This document shows positions 11,786-24,995 of a DNA stretch of 64,000 nucleotides, piece after piece. A model generated the notes under the pieces. The model saw nothing but the letters and a program-made list of their open reading frames with translations. It made no database searches and was not told the DNA's origin. The stretch comes from Brevipalpus yothersi (Eukaryota > Arthropoda > Arachnida > Trombidiformes > Tenuipalpidae): contig QZCP01000068.1 in NCBI GenBank assembly GCA_003956705.1, positions 62,001-126,000 on the forward strand, written 5' to 3'. Made by a program: the position numbers and the translations under genes. Positions within the stretch are counted from its first letter, which is position 1. The number at the start of each line of letters is the position of its first letter.

Positions 11786-12817
11786 ATGTCTGCAATCAAA
11801 AAAGTTGTCATCTTTGGATCCACAGGAAACACCGGACTCGCCACCGTTGCCAAAGCATTGGAGAAAGGTATTTGATTGAGATTATATTTCTTAAGAATTC
11901 ATTAAATTTGTATTATAATCTGATCTTTATTGCCAGGATTGAGTGTGACTGCTTTTCTTCGGGATCCAGCCAAACTACCGGCTGATTGTAAAGTTGATAA
12001 AGTGGTCAAAGGAGATGTTACCAATCAAGCAGATGTTGATGAGGCGGTTAAAGATCAAGATGCGGTTATCATTGCTCTGGGAACCAGAAATGATCTATCA
12101 GCCACCACAACAATGTCCACTGGTACTCAGAACATTGTTGATTCGATGAAAAAATTTGGTGTCAATCGAATTTCATGCTGTCTTTCATGTAAGATAATCT
12201 TTGTTTACACATTGCATCAATCCAGCGTGTTCAAAGAGTTGAATCAATGATGCAGTGATTTCTCTTTTCTCTTTCTAACTTGTGTTCTCAAATCCATTTA
12301 AATAGCTTTCTTGTTCTGGGATCAAGATAAAATTCCAGCCCAAATGACCAATATTCATGAGGAACACAAGAAAATGTTGAGCATTCTGCAATCATCAGAT
12401 CGTGAATGGATTGTTTTATGCCCTCCACACATTGATGGTAAGTTTGGTGTAGCAAGTTTTATTGCATTCTTCAGTCTAGAGAAACGATTCTGATTGGAAT
12501 GAAATGTGCTCAAGTATCAATATGAATATCGATTTTTGTCCTCCCCTGTTGAAACATTGAAATAGGGAGTATTGATATATGATACCCGATTATTGCCTCA
12601 TCAATATTACCCAATACCAATATTGAAGAGTGTTTTCAATGTGATTATTATTGAAACTTTCTTTTTTTCGATAGATAAACCTGGTCCAAAACCGTACCGT
12701 ATGGAAAAAGAGAACCGTGTTGGACCAGTAATTTCCAAGTTTGATCTTGGTGATTCATTGGTATCTACTCTTCTCACTGATGAGTATTTGAAATGTCGCG
12801 TTGGACTTGGCTATTGA
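11786..12817 (+). CDS. BLVRB: Flavin reductase (NADPH)/biliverdin reductase B-like, 202 aa
   Basis: BLVRB is a cytosolic single-domain Rossmann enzyme of the atypical short-chain dehydrogenase group that reduces flavins and biliverdin-type tetrapyrroles with NADPH. Four exons (11786-11867, 11937-12188, 12306-12437, 12675-12817) join, all in phase 1. The sequence shows the dinucleotide-binding loop KKVVIFGSTGNTGLATVAKA, VTAFLRDPAKLP, GDVTNQADVDEAV, DAVIIALGTRNDLSATTTMS, then SFLFWDQDKIP, VLCPPHID and VISKFDLGDSLVSTLLTDEY. All align with the human protein of about 206 residues. The first ATG is the only reasonable start. It diverges from POFUT1 across about 2 kb; no functional link is implied. 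Confidence 0.95.
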
Positions 12818-12971
12818 ATAGCTACTGGGGTGATCAGTATTTAGACACTTCTTATTTCTTGAAAAAGAAAAATATGATGCAACTAAAAAGAAACACTGCG
12901 TCACATGCTCTGGCGCGTATTCCACAAAGTTTATCTACTCAACTCATCGAAAATATACTCTGACTTTTTTC

Positions 12972-12977
12972 AATAAA
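12972..12977 (+). terminator. Poly(A) signal AATAAA of the BLVRB-like gene
   Basis: First canonical AATAAA after the BLVRB-like stop, about 155 nt downstream, followed by AT-rich DNA. Confidence 0.45.
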
Positions 12978-14354
12978 ATAAATTAGTAGATTATTAATCT
13001 TTTCAATTATTCATTATTTCTTATTTAAAAAAGTTTTCTTATGATAGGGTTAGTATTTTTAGCCTTTTCTCGGTTGCTCATACAAATGTTTGCTGTCACG
13101 TCTTGTAATACAATGAAGAGCTACTTGATCAATTCTAGTAATCGATCATATGATTTTCTCCAACCATAATCTTCGATATCTTTTACCATCGATAAGAATT
13201 CGGTGCATATCAAGCAATCTTCATGATGAACGTTCCAACGATCTCCTCTCGTTTTCAAAACGCTAGATGGCGAATACTAAAGAACTTTCTCAAAATGCAC
13301 GTTTGATGAATGATGAATTCTGATGCTCGATCAAAAGCCGTTATCGAAGGAGAAGTTTCGAAAAAATAACTATTCCAATTTAAGGACAGAGTCCTGTATA
13401 GAGGTGTTTCAACTCTCCCCCTCTTAAAATTCACTTTGATATCAGCAGCATACCTCGGATATTAGTCATGAATGAGTCAAAAAGGCTGTTAACTCGCTGA
13501 ACTAGCATCTTCTAATTTGGATTTAGGATTTTGTGATGATTATATACCTTTGATAGAAAAAATTCTGATCCGCCCGTCCTTTAAATGATATGATTTTTTT
13601 TTCGGTAGGAACACTCCCAATGGATTGTTCATCACATGTATAAACCTTGAGATTGATTTCGATCAATGCACAGAGCTAGATCGATTCATTGAGAGGGTAA
13701 TGAGGATGGGATGATATCATCATGATTTTTCTCTCGAATCTTATGAAAATTTGCATGCTCAAGCTGATTTGATAATATTCAAAATGAAAATTGAATATTT
13801 TCTGCCTTAATGAAATTTTATTTCAATCAAGTATCAATCCCTATCAGAGTAGAAGAGAGGTTAAAATTTTTGAATCATTCGGTCAGAAAATGATTTAAAT
13901 AAATCAATAATTTACGAATGAGAATTGAACAGCTGATACTGTTCATTTGATTCTGATTATGAGTTTATCTCGTCGAAAAGAAGGTAAACCTTACTTCAGT
14001 GATGGAATCATTAAGAAGTAATCAATGATATTTTTTCTCTCTCTCTCCTGTATATCATCAGCATTTGAATGATAACTTATTTAAATTTTTTTTCTTCCCC
14101 AACTTCCACCACTCGACTAATCTAGCAGCCACCCATCATGGTAATTCACGCAAATTATTGATGAAATAGAGTGGCAAAAATTTTCACCAAAATGATGATG
14201 GGCAAAATGCAGACAAATTGTTCCAGAATCACATTATCCACCGGTCAAAAGGTAGCAAATTGAAGGCCAAGCTACCAGGGAAAAGATCAAAAGTAAAATC
14301 AAGAGAGAGAGAGAGAGCAGAAGATTCAACCGAATTCAGGTTACTCTTGGAATG

Positions 14355-14385
<31 letters not shown>

Positions 14386-15163
14386 TCAACCAGCACATGA
14401 TGCTCACGAGAGAGTCAGAAGAGAGAGAGAGAGAGAGAGAGAGAGCAGAAAATATTCGATTCAACTTCGTTAGCTCCACAATTTTTACAGTATCGATCTT
14501 TGACGAACGGTCGGCACATCTAATGTTTTGATATTTAAAATATTGGTTGTGTATCGATAATATATGTTCCCCCATCCGGCCAACACTTGACACTGTTTTT
14601 GGGAATATCAAGAAATTAATTTGATTTAATTGAATCTTTTCCGGGTATAAGTTGTGTTCCTTGTTCTTTTTTGGTTCGATGTCAACACTATCCTTTGAGT
14701 ATTGACTGATTGATTTAATTTGGTGAAATTTTTCCTGGTACTGTAGCCATGAGAATGTCTGTGAAGTGAATTGTTTTCCTCATCTCTTTCTCTCTCTCGC
14801 TACGATTCATATCATCGAATGATGCTACCTACCTGTGGATACCCATGAATATCTGTAGATAATTTTTCGGAATACAGACAATAGTGATACGGACAAAAGA
14901 CGATTGTTTGAGTGTTCCTTACTGTAACATTTTCCCTTTCAAAATCGGGATCGTGACTGTCAAGGATGGGTGAGTTTAATTTGATGATTTACAAAAACAT
15001 ATTAGAATCGTATCATGATTTTATGTGACTGCTCTTGAAATTCCAGACTTGACTGGCAACTTGTGTGATTCAGAATAATAATAATAATGATACCAAAATA
15101 ATGATAGGTCATGTGTATGTATGATATATACTGCTGATTTTTGCGAATTTATCTTGAATCATT

Positions 15164-15334
15164 ATGGATACACTGAATTCTCTTTTTACTTCTTCTAATG
15201 AAGCCCAAGGCAAGGCTTATGAGAGAAAGATCAAAAGTGAAAGTGATTTACTTGCACTATCAACTACAAAATATACACTTTCTGATCATGTTCAAGTAAA
15301 CGGAAGAACAGATAGAAATATGACCGTGCATTGA
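15164..15334 (+). CDS. Possible small ORF or exon, 56 codons, unknown
   Basis: ATG to TGA with protein-like composition (MDTLNSLFTSSNEAQGKAYE, then RKIKSESDLLALS), without the Leu/Ser or Phe runs typical of chance frames here. A possible donor (CAA|gtaaac) lies at about 15296, so it could be a first exon. No family recognised and no flanking exon found. Confidence 0.2.
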   Translation: MDTLNSLFTSSNEAQGKAYERKIKSESDLLALSTTKYTLSDHVQVNGRTDRNMTVH

Positions 15335-16904
15335 CATGAATCAAGTGATTCTCATTTACCTTATTTCTTACTGTCTCTTCCAATTAGTCATATGCCTCTG
15401 GGCATATGCTCAAGTAACCAGTAGTTCACACAAATTATTAATTCGAATGCTAATAAGGTACCAGCATGCATATGAAGCATTTAAAAGCACATAAAACTTC
15501 TCATCGAAAGTTAGCCTCATGTTGAGAATTCAAATTTTCGAGAAAGAGAGGAAAAATTTGGTTCCTGTTATTTTCGAAAAATTTTTCACCCCATTCTTGT
15601 GTCCATCTACACATCTCATTTGATATTCATTTACAATGAACAAGGTATGGTTTCGACAAAAAGTCAGATAAAAAACGGAACCAACTTTGTTGATACACAC
15701 ATGTGAGTTTGTGAATGGTAATAATGGCATTCAGAAGAATACATGCATGTAATATATCGATAGAACAATGGCTTTTTTTATCAGGTATCCTTCAAACTCT
15801 TCGAGATTCTTCCTGCATGATGATTTTTTCCTCCAACTAGGACTTGTGTGTATGTTCACTTTTGTTTTGCCATAGAGAGAAGGATTCAAATTTTTTCTTT
15901 CGGTTTCTCTTCACTATCTATCAAGTTCAACAAATCATTTCATATGAGAGGTATAACTTTCGGAAAAAAAGGTCTCCATCAACATCACGATCATTGCAAA
16001 TTTATCCATGTCTTATATCACGGTTTTGCAACAGTAAAATTGATGGTAATTACACTTTTCCTCTCGTCTATGACTTTCGCTCTCAATTTTAAACCTCAGG
16101 CTGACACGCTGCCATTATACACTACAGTGTTGGTTAAGATGGAAAAATATTTGAAGATTTACCTGAGAACAAGCCAGTAATGAAAGGCCTCCGTGATTCA
16201 GTTCCTCACAGATTAAGATTTTCGGGGGAAAAAAGTATCAGAACATGAGAGATGAGAAAAAATGTATCCAAGATGCTTGTCCAATTCTGTGAGCCTCGCC
16301 AAATGATTGCAGCATCAATAAGTATGATCGATCCGGTAGCATGTGAAGTCAATCTGTACTTGATTCTTGCTTCCAGCAAATGATAATTCAGTGAAACAGG
16401 AGGAATCATTTAGCCAAAAAGAAGAAGAAGAGGAGGAAGAAGAGAAAGAAGAAGAGAAGGAAAAGTTGATTCACACGGGACTGGTCAATTTCAATCAGAC
16501 AAGCCAACATTTATTCTCTCTCTTCCATTCCAGTAACAATAACAACAACAAATCGATTTCAATTCAGTTTCAATTTTTCCTGGTAATTATATGTTGCTGG
16601 TATGTGGTCAGATAATGTCATACACACGGGCTCGGGCAAACAGGAGCCCCTCGAAGAATATTCCCTGATAAAATGTTTCTCTGGAAGGCCTCATATTACC
16701 CTCTGAACATGGTTCAATCCCTCTCTTTTTTTTCCACGCTTCTCTATACCCATTAGATGGCCTCAAAAGTGGTCATTTTCGGAACACTTACATGATGTAT
16801 TATGCTCTCGTTTCAATTGGCTTTCCCTCTCACTCTTCTTTGAAATTATTTTCATCTTTCCAAGGATATTCATCTGAACCATTCACTCTCACATCGATTG
16901 TTTC

Positions 16905-16906
<2 letters not shown>

Positions 16907-16958
<52 letters not shown>
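16907..16958 (+). repeat. (CT)n microsatellite
   Basis: Uninterrupted CT dinucleotide run of about 26 units in the gene-poor region. Confidence 0.95.
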
Positions 16959-16960
<2 letters not shown>

Positions 16961-18838
16961 AGTAGCCAGCAACTTTCCATCCCGTTTTCAGAGGCGAAAC
17001 TTTTTCGCTCTTCAACCACTGAAAGTTCTGAGCTGATACATATATTCTAAATTACAGGGAAAGAGAGAGAAAGTGAGATGGAGTCAAGTAGAAGATTTTG
17101 TTTCATTCTGAATTGAATATTTCTTTCCATTGTTGCACTAAGGATAGTTATTTCGTTCAGTCTGCCTACGATACGATCTGCATTGATTCAAAAAAGGATG
17201 CGAATATCGGCTTAAACCTTTTTTTGGTGAATTATGACCAGCCAGTAAGTGTGAGTGAGAGAGTATTCAATTCGAAAGGTTGTTCATGAAATTAGAAAGT
17301 TCTTGTGTATGAGAGAGAGAGAGAGAGATAAACACTTGAACGCATTTATCATGCATTCGCTTTGTTAATTCGAAGGATGCTGCACGCTCAATCCTCCTCC
17401 TCCACATTAATTGGAGCTTCGAAATTCACTAAATAAGAGTTTTTGTCCTTGATTCTTTGGCCAATCATCATTACACATACCGTAAGAGAGTTAGAACAGG
17501 TGAACATACATAATAACATTGCATTTTGATTGTGTTTATAGTGAAATTTAAGAGCATCAGCAAAACATTCTCATGATTGGAATGCTTTGAAGAACACAAA
17601 CATAGCTCTCTATGGAAAAATCGTCCATCTCGTTTTTTGGTGATAGTTATCTCTGCATACTTTGCATTCATTTATTCCCATCTTACTACTCTTAATTAAT
17701 TTGTCGAAAATTTTCATCACTCTCACGGTTTCAGTGTTTGAGGGAATAAAACCCACAAGTTCACTGTTATTTCACCTGTCATAGCCTTGGGCATAGAATA
17801 GTAGCTTCGTTCTCGTAGGTTCAATGATGTTTTCATTAAACCAGAGGATGTGATGAATTGAGTTGTTGAAACAGATTTCCTCTCAACATCATCGGATCCG
17901 AGGAAAAAATTGTCCCATAAAAAAATTCAATGACAATATTGGCATCAATTTTCATTTTTTGATTGAATTCTAATTTTCTGATAGATGAAGATCCGAAAAA
18001 AACTGTCCAACACTTGTCAGAATGGTCATAATTTCAATTTTGGACCTTTTTTTATCTATCTATTCAATTTATTGTTGATTATTTTCCATTATTTATGATT
18101 CCAAAATAACGGAATGACATTGAAAATCTTCAAAGAGGCACTAAGCATTTTTATGATTATTTGTTTGAAATTCTCTTTCCTTCAATGTAAGCTAGTAGCG
18201 TAAATTTAACCACTTGAATGACCCCAATCTTTGTCTGTTTAAAACTTAAACTGTTTTCCTCTCGAAAAACACTTGAAAATTTAATTCAGTTTTGCCAAGG
18301 AAATACTTTTTGTTGAGGCCATAAAAGGTGTTTCATCTAGGTGCTTTTTGGACTCTAGTGGATGGCAATTGTGGAAGAAAATAGATGGTGGAAGAAAATT
18401 GACCACATGATGGAATAAAATGAAATGAAATGTTCCAGAGGCATGAAAAGCTATCATCATGGGCAACATGGGCAACACATTAAGCGATAGAAATTCCAGT
18501 GGTCTCTCATACATAACCCACACCCACAAACAGTTAGTAGTGAGATTGATGAGGCTAGAATTGATGTGTTTAAAATAAAAGGCCAGAAAACCATAAAAGA
18601 CAATAGAGAGAAAGTGAGTGACTAAGCATGGCCGGTTATTTGAGGCCACATCATGAAGCATCTTGCCTGAACTTCATGACCGAAATTGTAATTTGATAGA
18701 AAAAAAGTGCAAATGGAATGGTTTTTGAGAAAGAAAGAGAGAGGAAGAGAGAGACAGAGAGAGAATGAAAGAATAAGCTCGATTACTCAAGCAATTCTAT
18801 CCGCACCTAAAGTATGTGGCTTGATTCATCTTCTTCTA

Positions 18839-18840
<2 letters not shown>

Positions 18841-18923
<83 letters not shown>
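18841..18923 (+). repeat. (CT)n microsatellite
   Basis: One of the longest tracts in the window: about 37 CT units followed by an interrupted tail. Open frames across it are Leu/Ser artefacts. Confidence 0.95.
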
Positions 18924-19272
18924 TATTCGTTTCCCAAGCTTTTTAACATTTGATTCAGTTCAAACACGCATTGCACGCGCACATTAGTAGGGCCATTTTG
19001 CACTGACCACTTCCGATTGGCACTGACTGACTGACGTATTACATAATCTGATTACATCAAGGTGGCTTGATAATGATGGAACAGGTCAAGAAAAATCTTT
19101 CTCTCTCTCTCTTATTCATTATACCATGCCGATAATGTTGTTGTCTCAGATTATCTGTTCGCGTGATTTTGTATCTTTCTGTCAAAACTATCACCCAAAA
19201 ATGTTGGTCACCGACAATAACACATCTTTCAGCTCTTTTCTCCCTTCGATCACCTTATTCTATCGATATTAT

Positions 19273-19276
<4 letters not shown>

Positions 19277-19320
<44 letters not shown>
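19277..19320 (+). repeat. (CT)n microsatellite
   Basis: Pure CT run of about 22 units, about 180 bp upstream of the candidate exon at 19504. Confidence 0.95.
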
Positions 19321-19323
<3 letters not shown>

Positions 19324-19503
19324 AGGTGAGAATTCAACACGATTTTAGTTTTGTCTTCATACGTCTGGCACCCTACTCTTATATTATAATCTTCAGCTGG
19401 ACACATCGACCTTAATCCATAGTCTTGACATGAAGAGCACATGTGTCGGCGGTATAATCTGGTCCAGGGTTATACTCGTATATTTACGCTTATTTATTTC
19501 CAG

Positions 19504-19751
19504 CAATGGCTGGAAGAGAGAATGAAAAAAGCTTTAATTGAATGTCAAAAATTGTCCAAAAAAAGTGTGATCTAGAAAAAGATATACAGCAAATGTACAT
19601 ACATTGGGAATCGAATGAAAAAGGATTCCCAAAAAAGTTGTCCTTAAACCGTCGATTCCGATTTCGATCGTTTCTTCTTTTCGGGAAACTCATCGACGAT
19701 CTCGATACACTATCTGATTTCGAGGATCCAGCTCAAAGAGATGAGCTTTAA
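19504..19751 (+). CDS. Candidate exon of an unknown protein, broken by a one-base frame shift
   Basis: After a good acceptor (ttatttccag) one frame reads QWLEERMKKALIECQKLSKK and then hits TAG at 19573. The next frame reads CDLEKDIQQMYIHWESNEKG, FPKKLSLNRRFRFRSFLLFG, KLIDDLDTLSDFEDPAQRDE and stops at 19751. Both halves look like protein with ordinary codon use, and they meet at an A7 run (19558-19564). One extra A would make a single 80-codon reading. Explanations are a homopolymer sequencing error, a recent inactivating indel, or a short ATG-initiated gene (start 19542). No family recognised; upstream exons not found. Confidence 0.4.
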
Positions 19752-21028
19752 TATCACCATTTTCAGGTATATCGGTATATATATACATGTATGTTCGTTA
19801 TCAAGAGAGAAAAAAATTTTCACCATGTAGGTGGTGAAGGCGTTTATGGATCATGTGTGTATTTGAAGGCATACAGTTTTTCAGAACTGCATGTGTATGT
19901 ACCGTTATATATCGTTATAACGAACAATCTGATGAACGAAGAAGATTCAGTCCACATTCTTTTCACCTACTTGATTTTCCATTTGAGAGGTACATGTGAG
20001 AATAGGGCAAGGTTAAAGGTAATATAAGTAGTCTTCGAAAACTGAATCACCCACTCTTATATCACATGCTTACACACACACACACACACACATAAATAAA
20101 CTGAATAACGATTACCATATGATGTGTAAGCTCTTCATCACAAACACATATCCATCTACCTGATAATGTGACGTATTTTTTAACTATATACACACACACA
20201 CTCACATTTCTTATACATTCACATTCACAATTAAGCAATCACTTTCATTTGAAGCGTCAGGAGGGAAGGTGTATACATTCTGTGTTCTGTGTCCAAAGCT
20301 GGTCTGATAGTTAGGCCAATTCTAAGATATACAAAATGTACAGAATGCTTATAGGCTTATTTCGATTAAATATAAAAGGAATTCATTCAGTTTTTTGTTA
20401 CTCTTCAATCTATGCCAGTATGTACTCATCCAATGTGCGTCATGGTGTGTGTGATATATACAATTCATGATGATGAGTTGACGGGCTGAGCACGATATAC
20501 ACGTGCTGATTTGGGCAATAATGAGTGGAAGAAAAGGCGATGGCAATAGAATGTAAGAAGTGTAAAATTTTGACTTGTGTCACAGTCATATATACATGTA
20601 TGCACGGTGGTTGTTGGAATTCATGATATGTGCGTAATAATTTCGGTAGTGAGAAAAATAGAGGAACAAGAATAAAAGTTGTTCACTTGGTTATTAGCCT
20701 CACCTTTCGATTGGGCAGAATACATGAATATTTGAGAATCAAAATTGTGGGCTTCCCTGTTCATGATGGTAATATTCCTTGATATCTGGCCTGCTGGTGT
20801 TTCCGATTAATCATATTCTCACCGGAAGCTTATGCTAGAGAGTGCTGATAATGGACAGATATGATAGCATATCAGAATTTATACGATAAGATGGAAAGTG
20901 TTTTTTTTCAATAATGAAAGAGAGTGTATTATTATTGAACAATAACCTGTTACTTAGAAGGGACATATTTTTGTGAAATACTTAATTTACGCCACTATTT
21001 AGAGAAGTAGAATAAAATTTCGATACAC

Positions 21029-21616
21029 TTAACATCGTCTATGGAAACCAAGTTCACGACCACATCGAGGACATGTATGTTTCACATCTCTTGTACAATT
21101 CCAACAGAATGGACACCAACAGCAAGGGACACAAGCTTAATTCGATATGAAGAAAATTCCATTGTATCATTTTCGGTAAAAAAAAGCAGAAATCTTTAGA
21201 AATGAACTTTTCAAATGAAATTGACAATGTTTCACAAAACTTACCAAAAAGAACACAAGCTAGCGATGAGAGCCAAGTAACTTTACCTATTTCCGGTTCC
21301 ACTTTGGATTCAACAGCAAGATTACAATGTGGACATCGAACGCATTGTGGCTCAATGCCAAAGACTGCATCATGGGGCTCTAATTTATTGTGTTAGAATA
21401 TACGGAAAAGTTTTTATGACATTCAAAATTCCGTCTATATTATTTGATCACTTTACCTGGAGCAGAGGTACATGTATTGGATGTATTAGATTCTTGTTTA
21501 AATCCAGGATTTTGAGGTTGTTCAGGGTAAGGTGCTTGATGTCCAGGAAGAGGAGGCATTGATTGTGGTTGTGGTTGTGGTTCAGGATATGGTGGAAGAT
21601 GAACATTTTGAGCCAT
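21029..21616 (-). CDS. LITAF: LITAF-domain (lipopolysaccharide-induced TNF factor-like) protein, 133 aa
   Basis: LITAF proteins are small monotopic proteins of late endosome/lysosome membranes. Three minus-strand exons (21616-21457, 21379-21245, 21135-21029) join, both junctions in phase 1. The N-terminal 53 residues are Pro/Gln-rich (YPEPQPQPQSMPPLPG, then APYPEQPQNP), as usual in the family and suited to WW/ESCRT partners. The domain follows: CVRCPHCN (first zinc knuckle half), GKVTWLSSLACVLFACVPCC (membrane-inserted hydrophobic segment), WCPFCWNCTRDVKHTCPRCG with the second CxxC, then RELGFHRRC. All four zinc-binding Cys positions and the HxCPxCG signature are present. Length is normal. 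Arthropods usually have several paralogs, so the symbol marks the family rather than a strict ortholog. Confidence 0.9.
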
Positions 21617-24600
21617 ATTTTGAGTTTATAAGATCAATTGATTCAATATTACACATTCACTTGTGACTTCAAATTAATTTGACTATGATTGGGAGGATGA
21701 ACTTCTGAGAAAGAAATTATAGCTATAGTTACAAATGAAATTCCATTCAACATTTTCATCATCAAATTGACATTGAACACTAGCTGCTTGTCAAGCTTCC
21801 ATAACATTTCGTTGTGCTACTACTATCATGACCACCCAGATTAGTGGAACAATCGAATGTTTTGCACACACAGGTTGATTGTTTCCTGAAACTTACAGAA
21901 AAAAATTATCAAGTCTTTAACTTGAAAAGTTCTTGAGAACCTAAAGTTTCAATGGCATATGGTGAAGCCATGAGAAGGGATAAATCGTCAAGGAATAAAT
22001 ACTTTAATTGCTTCAAAACTCAATTGTTCAAGATAAAATGATATTTTCCATAATCAATAACAACAAATTGAGATGAAGTATTACGGGAAAAAGAAGTCAT
22101 ACTGAATGAAAGCAATTAGTGCCGATCGATTGTGGTGAAATTTCAGGGCTAATAGAATGAAACAAGATATTTGCACGAATACAGGCATCAGAATGGGGAG
22201 AGAGAGAAAGAAAGGGCAAACAATATCATGAAGTCCATGATTAAGTGATTGGTAATATGTTCTCAATCTTTGAAAAAGTTATCCTCCTCAAACACTTCGT
22301 ATTACTCGGAACCACCTTAAATAGATGCTGATCAAAATATTTCTGATGATAATTTGACTGAGTTTTCAAACTTCATGCTAAGTATCATCACCTACTGTTG
22401 TGTATTAGACTTTATCTACTTCATGTGAAATGTAAATGATCTTTATCAGATTGATCATGCAGACTGTGAAAAAAAAGATTCAGAAAAATGATCAGAATAG
22501 CCAAAAAAGAGCCATACTGAGAACGATAATTCGTCACAACCTTATGTAATCATGTTATCTGTAGCATGATTTCATGGGGTGTTGGTGTGAACTTATGATT
22601 CAAGTTTGCATATTTTTCTTACTATCTATCTACAGGAGAGATATTTCTCCTATGTGTAAGTGTGTACGGAATGAACAGAAAAAGAAACATGAGTGATCAA
22701 GCATAGATAACCATAACCACATTCCATAAGCAGGAAGGGTTGATCCGGGAAATGATTTATCAATCTGATTTGTTTTGGGAAATATTTTTAGGAAATTTGA
22801 TCGAAAATTTTGTCTGAAATTATTTTGTTTCTGTTTCAAATTCTCTCTGAAAATTTTCCACTTCTCAAACTTATTGATGCTCATTGAGCTGTGAGACGAA
22901 TCGATGGCGTGAATTGAAATTATTCATCATCCTAAAATTAGCATCAAAAAGATGTAATTTCCAATGGCATCAGTTTGATACACATTCATGCAACACTCCC
23001 ACTTTTTTTGACCATTTGATAGCCTTTGATGGCCACTTTTCACATTCGATTCAAGTTTAATCATGATCTCTCATCGATGATCAATCTCACTAACCATGGC
23101 ATTACTCATGTCACATTAATGGAATGAAAAGAGAAATCACATCTCCACTCAACAGAACTTCTCGATTCATGAACACAGCCATAACCACTATTTACATTCG
23201 CTGCACAAACTTGATGTGATCGGAAGATAAAATCATGGGTTCGGTTGCCAATCGTGGACAGAAATACGATTCACTGTGTGAAAGCAAATAAGATTTCAAA
23301 TTTTTTTTCTTTCTATCTTCATCTCAAACCATCTTAAATCTTTTCTGGAAGCTGTGCAAGTGAGAGTGAAAAGCGGGAAAAAAAGTTGAACCAGAAAAGT
23401 GTTTTCTAGCGTGCTCTTCGTGCTAACATTGTGAACATGCGATGACTTTGAAAATATTGGGTCAAAAATGATGCCTATTAGTGTGCAGAGTATGGTCAAA
23501 GTTCAGGTTGAATTTTGGAAAAAAGAAGTGAAAGAGAAAGAAAATCAAGCCCATCAAGTAAGAATAGAGAATTCATTCACAAATTGATATACCGTGTCAA
23601 TCTTACAATAGAAGTTTGGACAAACGCTTGATCTTGTTTTGTGTAATTTGCTGATCAAAGTGTGCTTTTTTTTCCTTTTTGAACCATATTTTCACTGTAC
23701 CTTTCACCAAATTAGGCTTTTTAGTGAACTTATTGGCCAGTTGAAATATTTTAGAGCGAGGAATATCTCTGCTTTATTACCAACTCAGTGTAACAGATGT
23801 TTTCTTATGCTCTAACTTGAATCAATTTTAGATGGTTTCATAAAGAGGGTAAGCAAGACATAACGGCATTCCTCCTCGAAACTTTCAAGATAAAACCCTC
23901 TAAAATGGAAAAGTAGAATGTAGAATAGGAATTTTTGGAAGGGGATCCATTATTTGGCCAAGACCATCAAGTTTATACATTGTCAGCCTCCTTTCTGCCA
24001 CCTTTTCCTATCATGATACCAACAATCACTTGGACTCCTTTTTCTTTGATCTGATTTAATCTTCAATTTGAATTTTGTCAGTTCACCATTTTTCACACCA
24101 TTACATTGATTTGTAATGAAATTCGTGATAGCCAATCATCTTTTGACTGAACAATATGACAGAAAGATATTTTCTTTCTCTCTCTCTCATCCCAAATTTT
24201 TTGAGATGGCTACTTTCCATCGGAATTTATATACTGTATAAGTTCTGGCTTACATACCCTGAAAAAGATCACATCTAAATATGGTTACAAACAAGCGGTT
24301 GTTGATCGAAAAATTTTTTCATCCAATAAAATTTGGTCACGAATAATGCATTATTGTATGAATAACAAGCATATCGAATGTAGCTTTTTTCTTTCCCATC
24401 ATGACAATACGAATATTTTATTAGATGAAAAATGATCAGCTATTTTATTCATCTTAAGAAATTTGTGTATGCATGTGAGAGTATGCATGTGTGCAGTTGA
24501 TCAAAGTATGAAAATTCTCATTATTATACATATTTGAGTCGCTTTGTCAAAATATACTCACGAAAGAGAAGAAGAGAGAGAGTACCAAAATTAAGGCCAA

Positions 24601-24929
24601 AATTTTACAAATAGCAATTATTTTTCCAACGTATTTATATATTCTCATAATGGACAACAATTGTTCATCCTTACCGTATAATGTTCATCAATTTTCGAAC
24701 ATACACACAAACATTCCATCCATTCAACTATACGTACACACACACATAACTGAAACATCCAGACGCTACTTATTGATATACACTACTTGAATATTCGGTC
24801 TACTTGTTGCCGTTATCTGACTTCTTTAGAATGATCAGGTGTACAGATCAGTATTTGAGACATCTTATGATCAAAAATTTTGATTAAATAGTTGAAAAAG
24901 TGTTTTTAAACTGATAAAATTGGAAAGAT

Positions 24930-24995
<66 letters not shown>

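Larger units (their letters stand above)
12818..21028. other. Long gene-poor region with microsatellites and a few candidate exons
   Basis: About 8 kb with only doubtful coding signals: a 56-codon frame at 15164-15334, an acidic frame at 16379-16615 behind a good splice acceptor, and a protein-like exon at 19504-19751. Otherwise it is AT-rich, with (GA)n near 14350-14445 and long (CT)n at 16907-16958, 18841-18923 and 19277-19320, plus (CA)n near 20073-20091. It may be mainly intron of an unseen gene or true intergenic DNA. Confidence 0.5.

Noticed and set aside
14972..15076. Possible tiny gene: ATGG|gtgagt joined to an exon after ttccag
   Set aside because: The join gives only about 11 codons before consecutive TAA stops; likely chance splice-like sites.
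18281..18661. 126-codon minus-strand frame
   Set aside because: Hydrophobic, His/Phe-rich composition typical of AT-rich non-coding DNA; no splice context, no motif.
18707..18946. Leu/Ser repeat frames over CT microsatellites, here and at 19126, 46243 and 46555
   Set aside because: Translations of dinucleotide repeats, not proteins.
22630..22884. 84-codon minus-strand frame starting MSINKFEKW
   Set aside because: AT-driven Asn/Phe/Lys composition with no splice or homology support.
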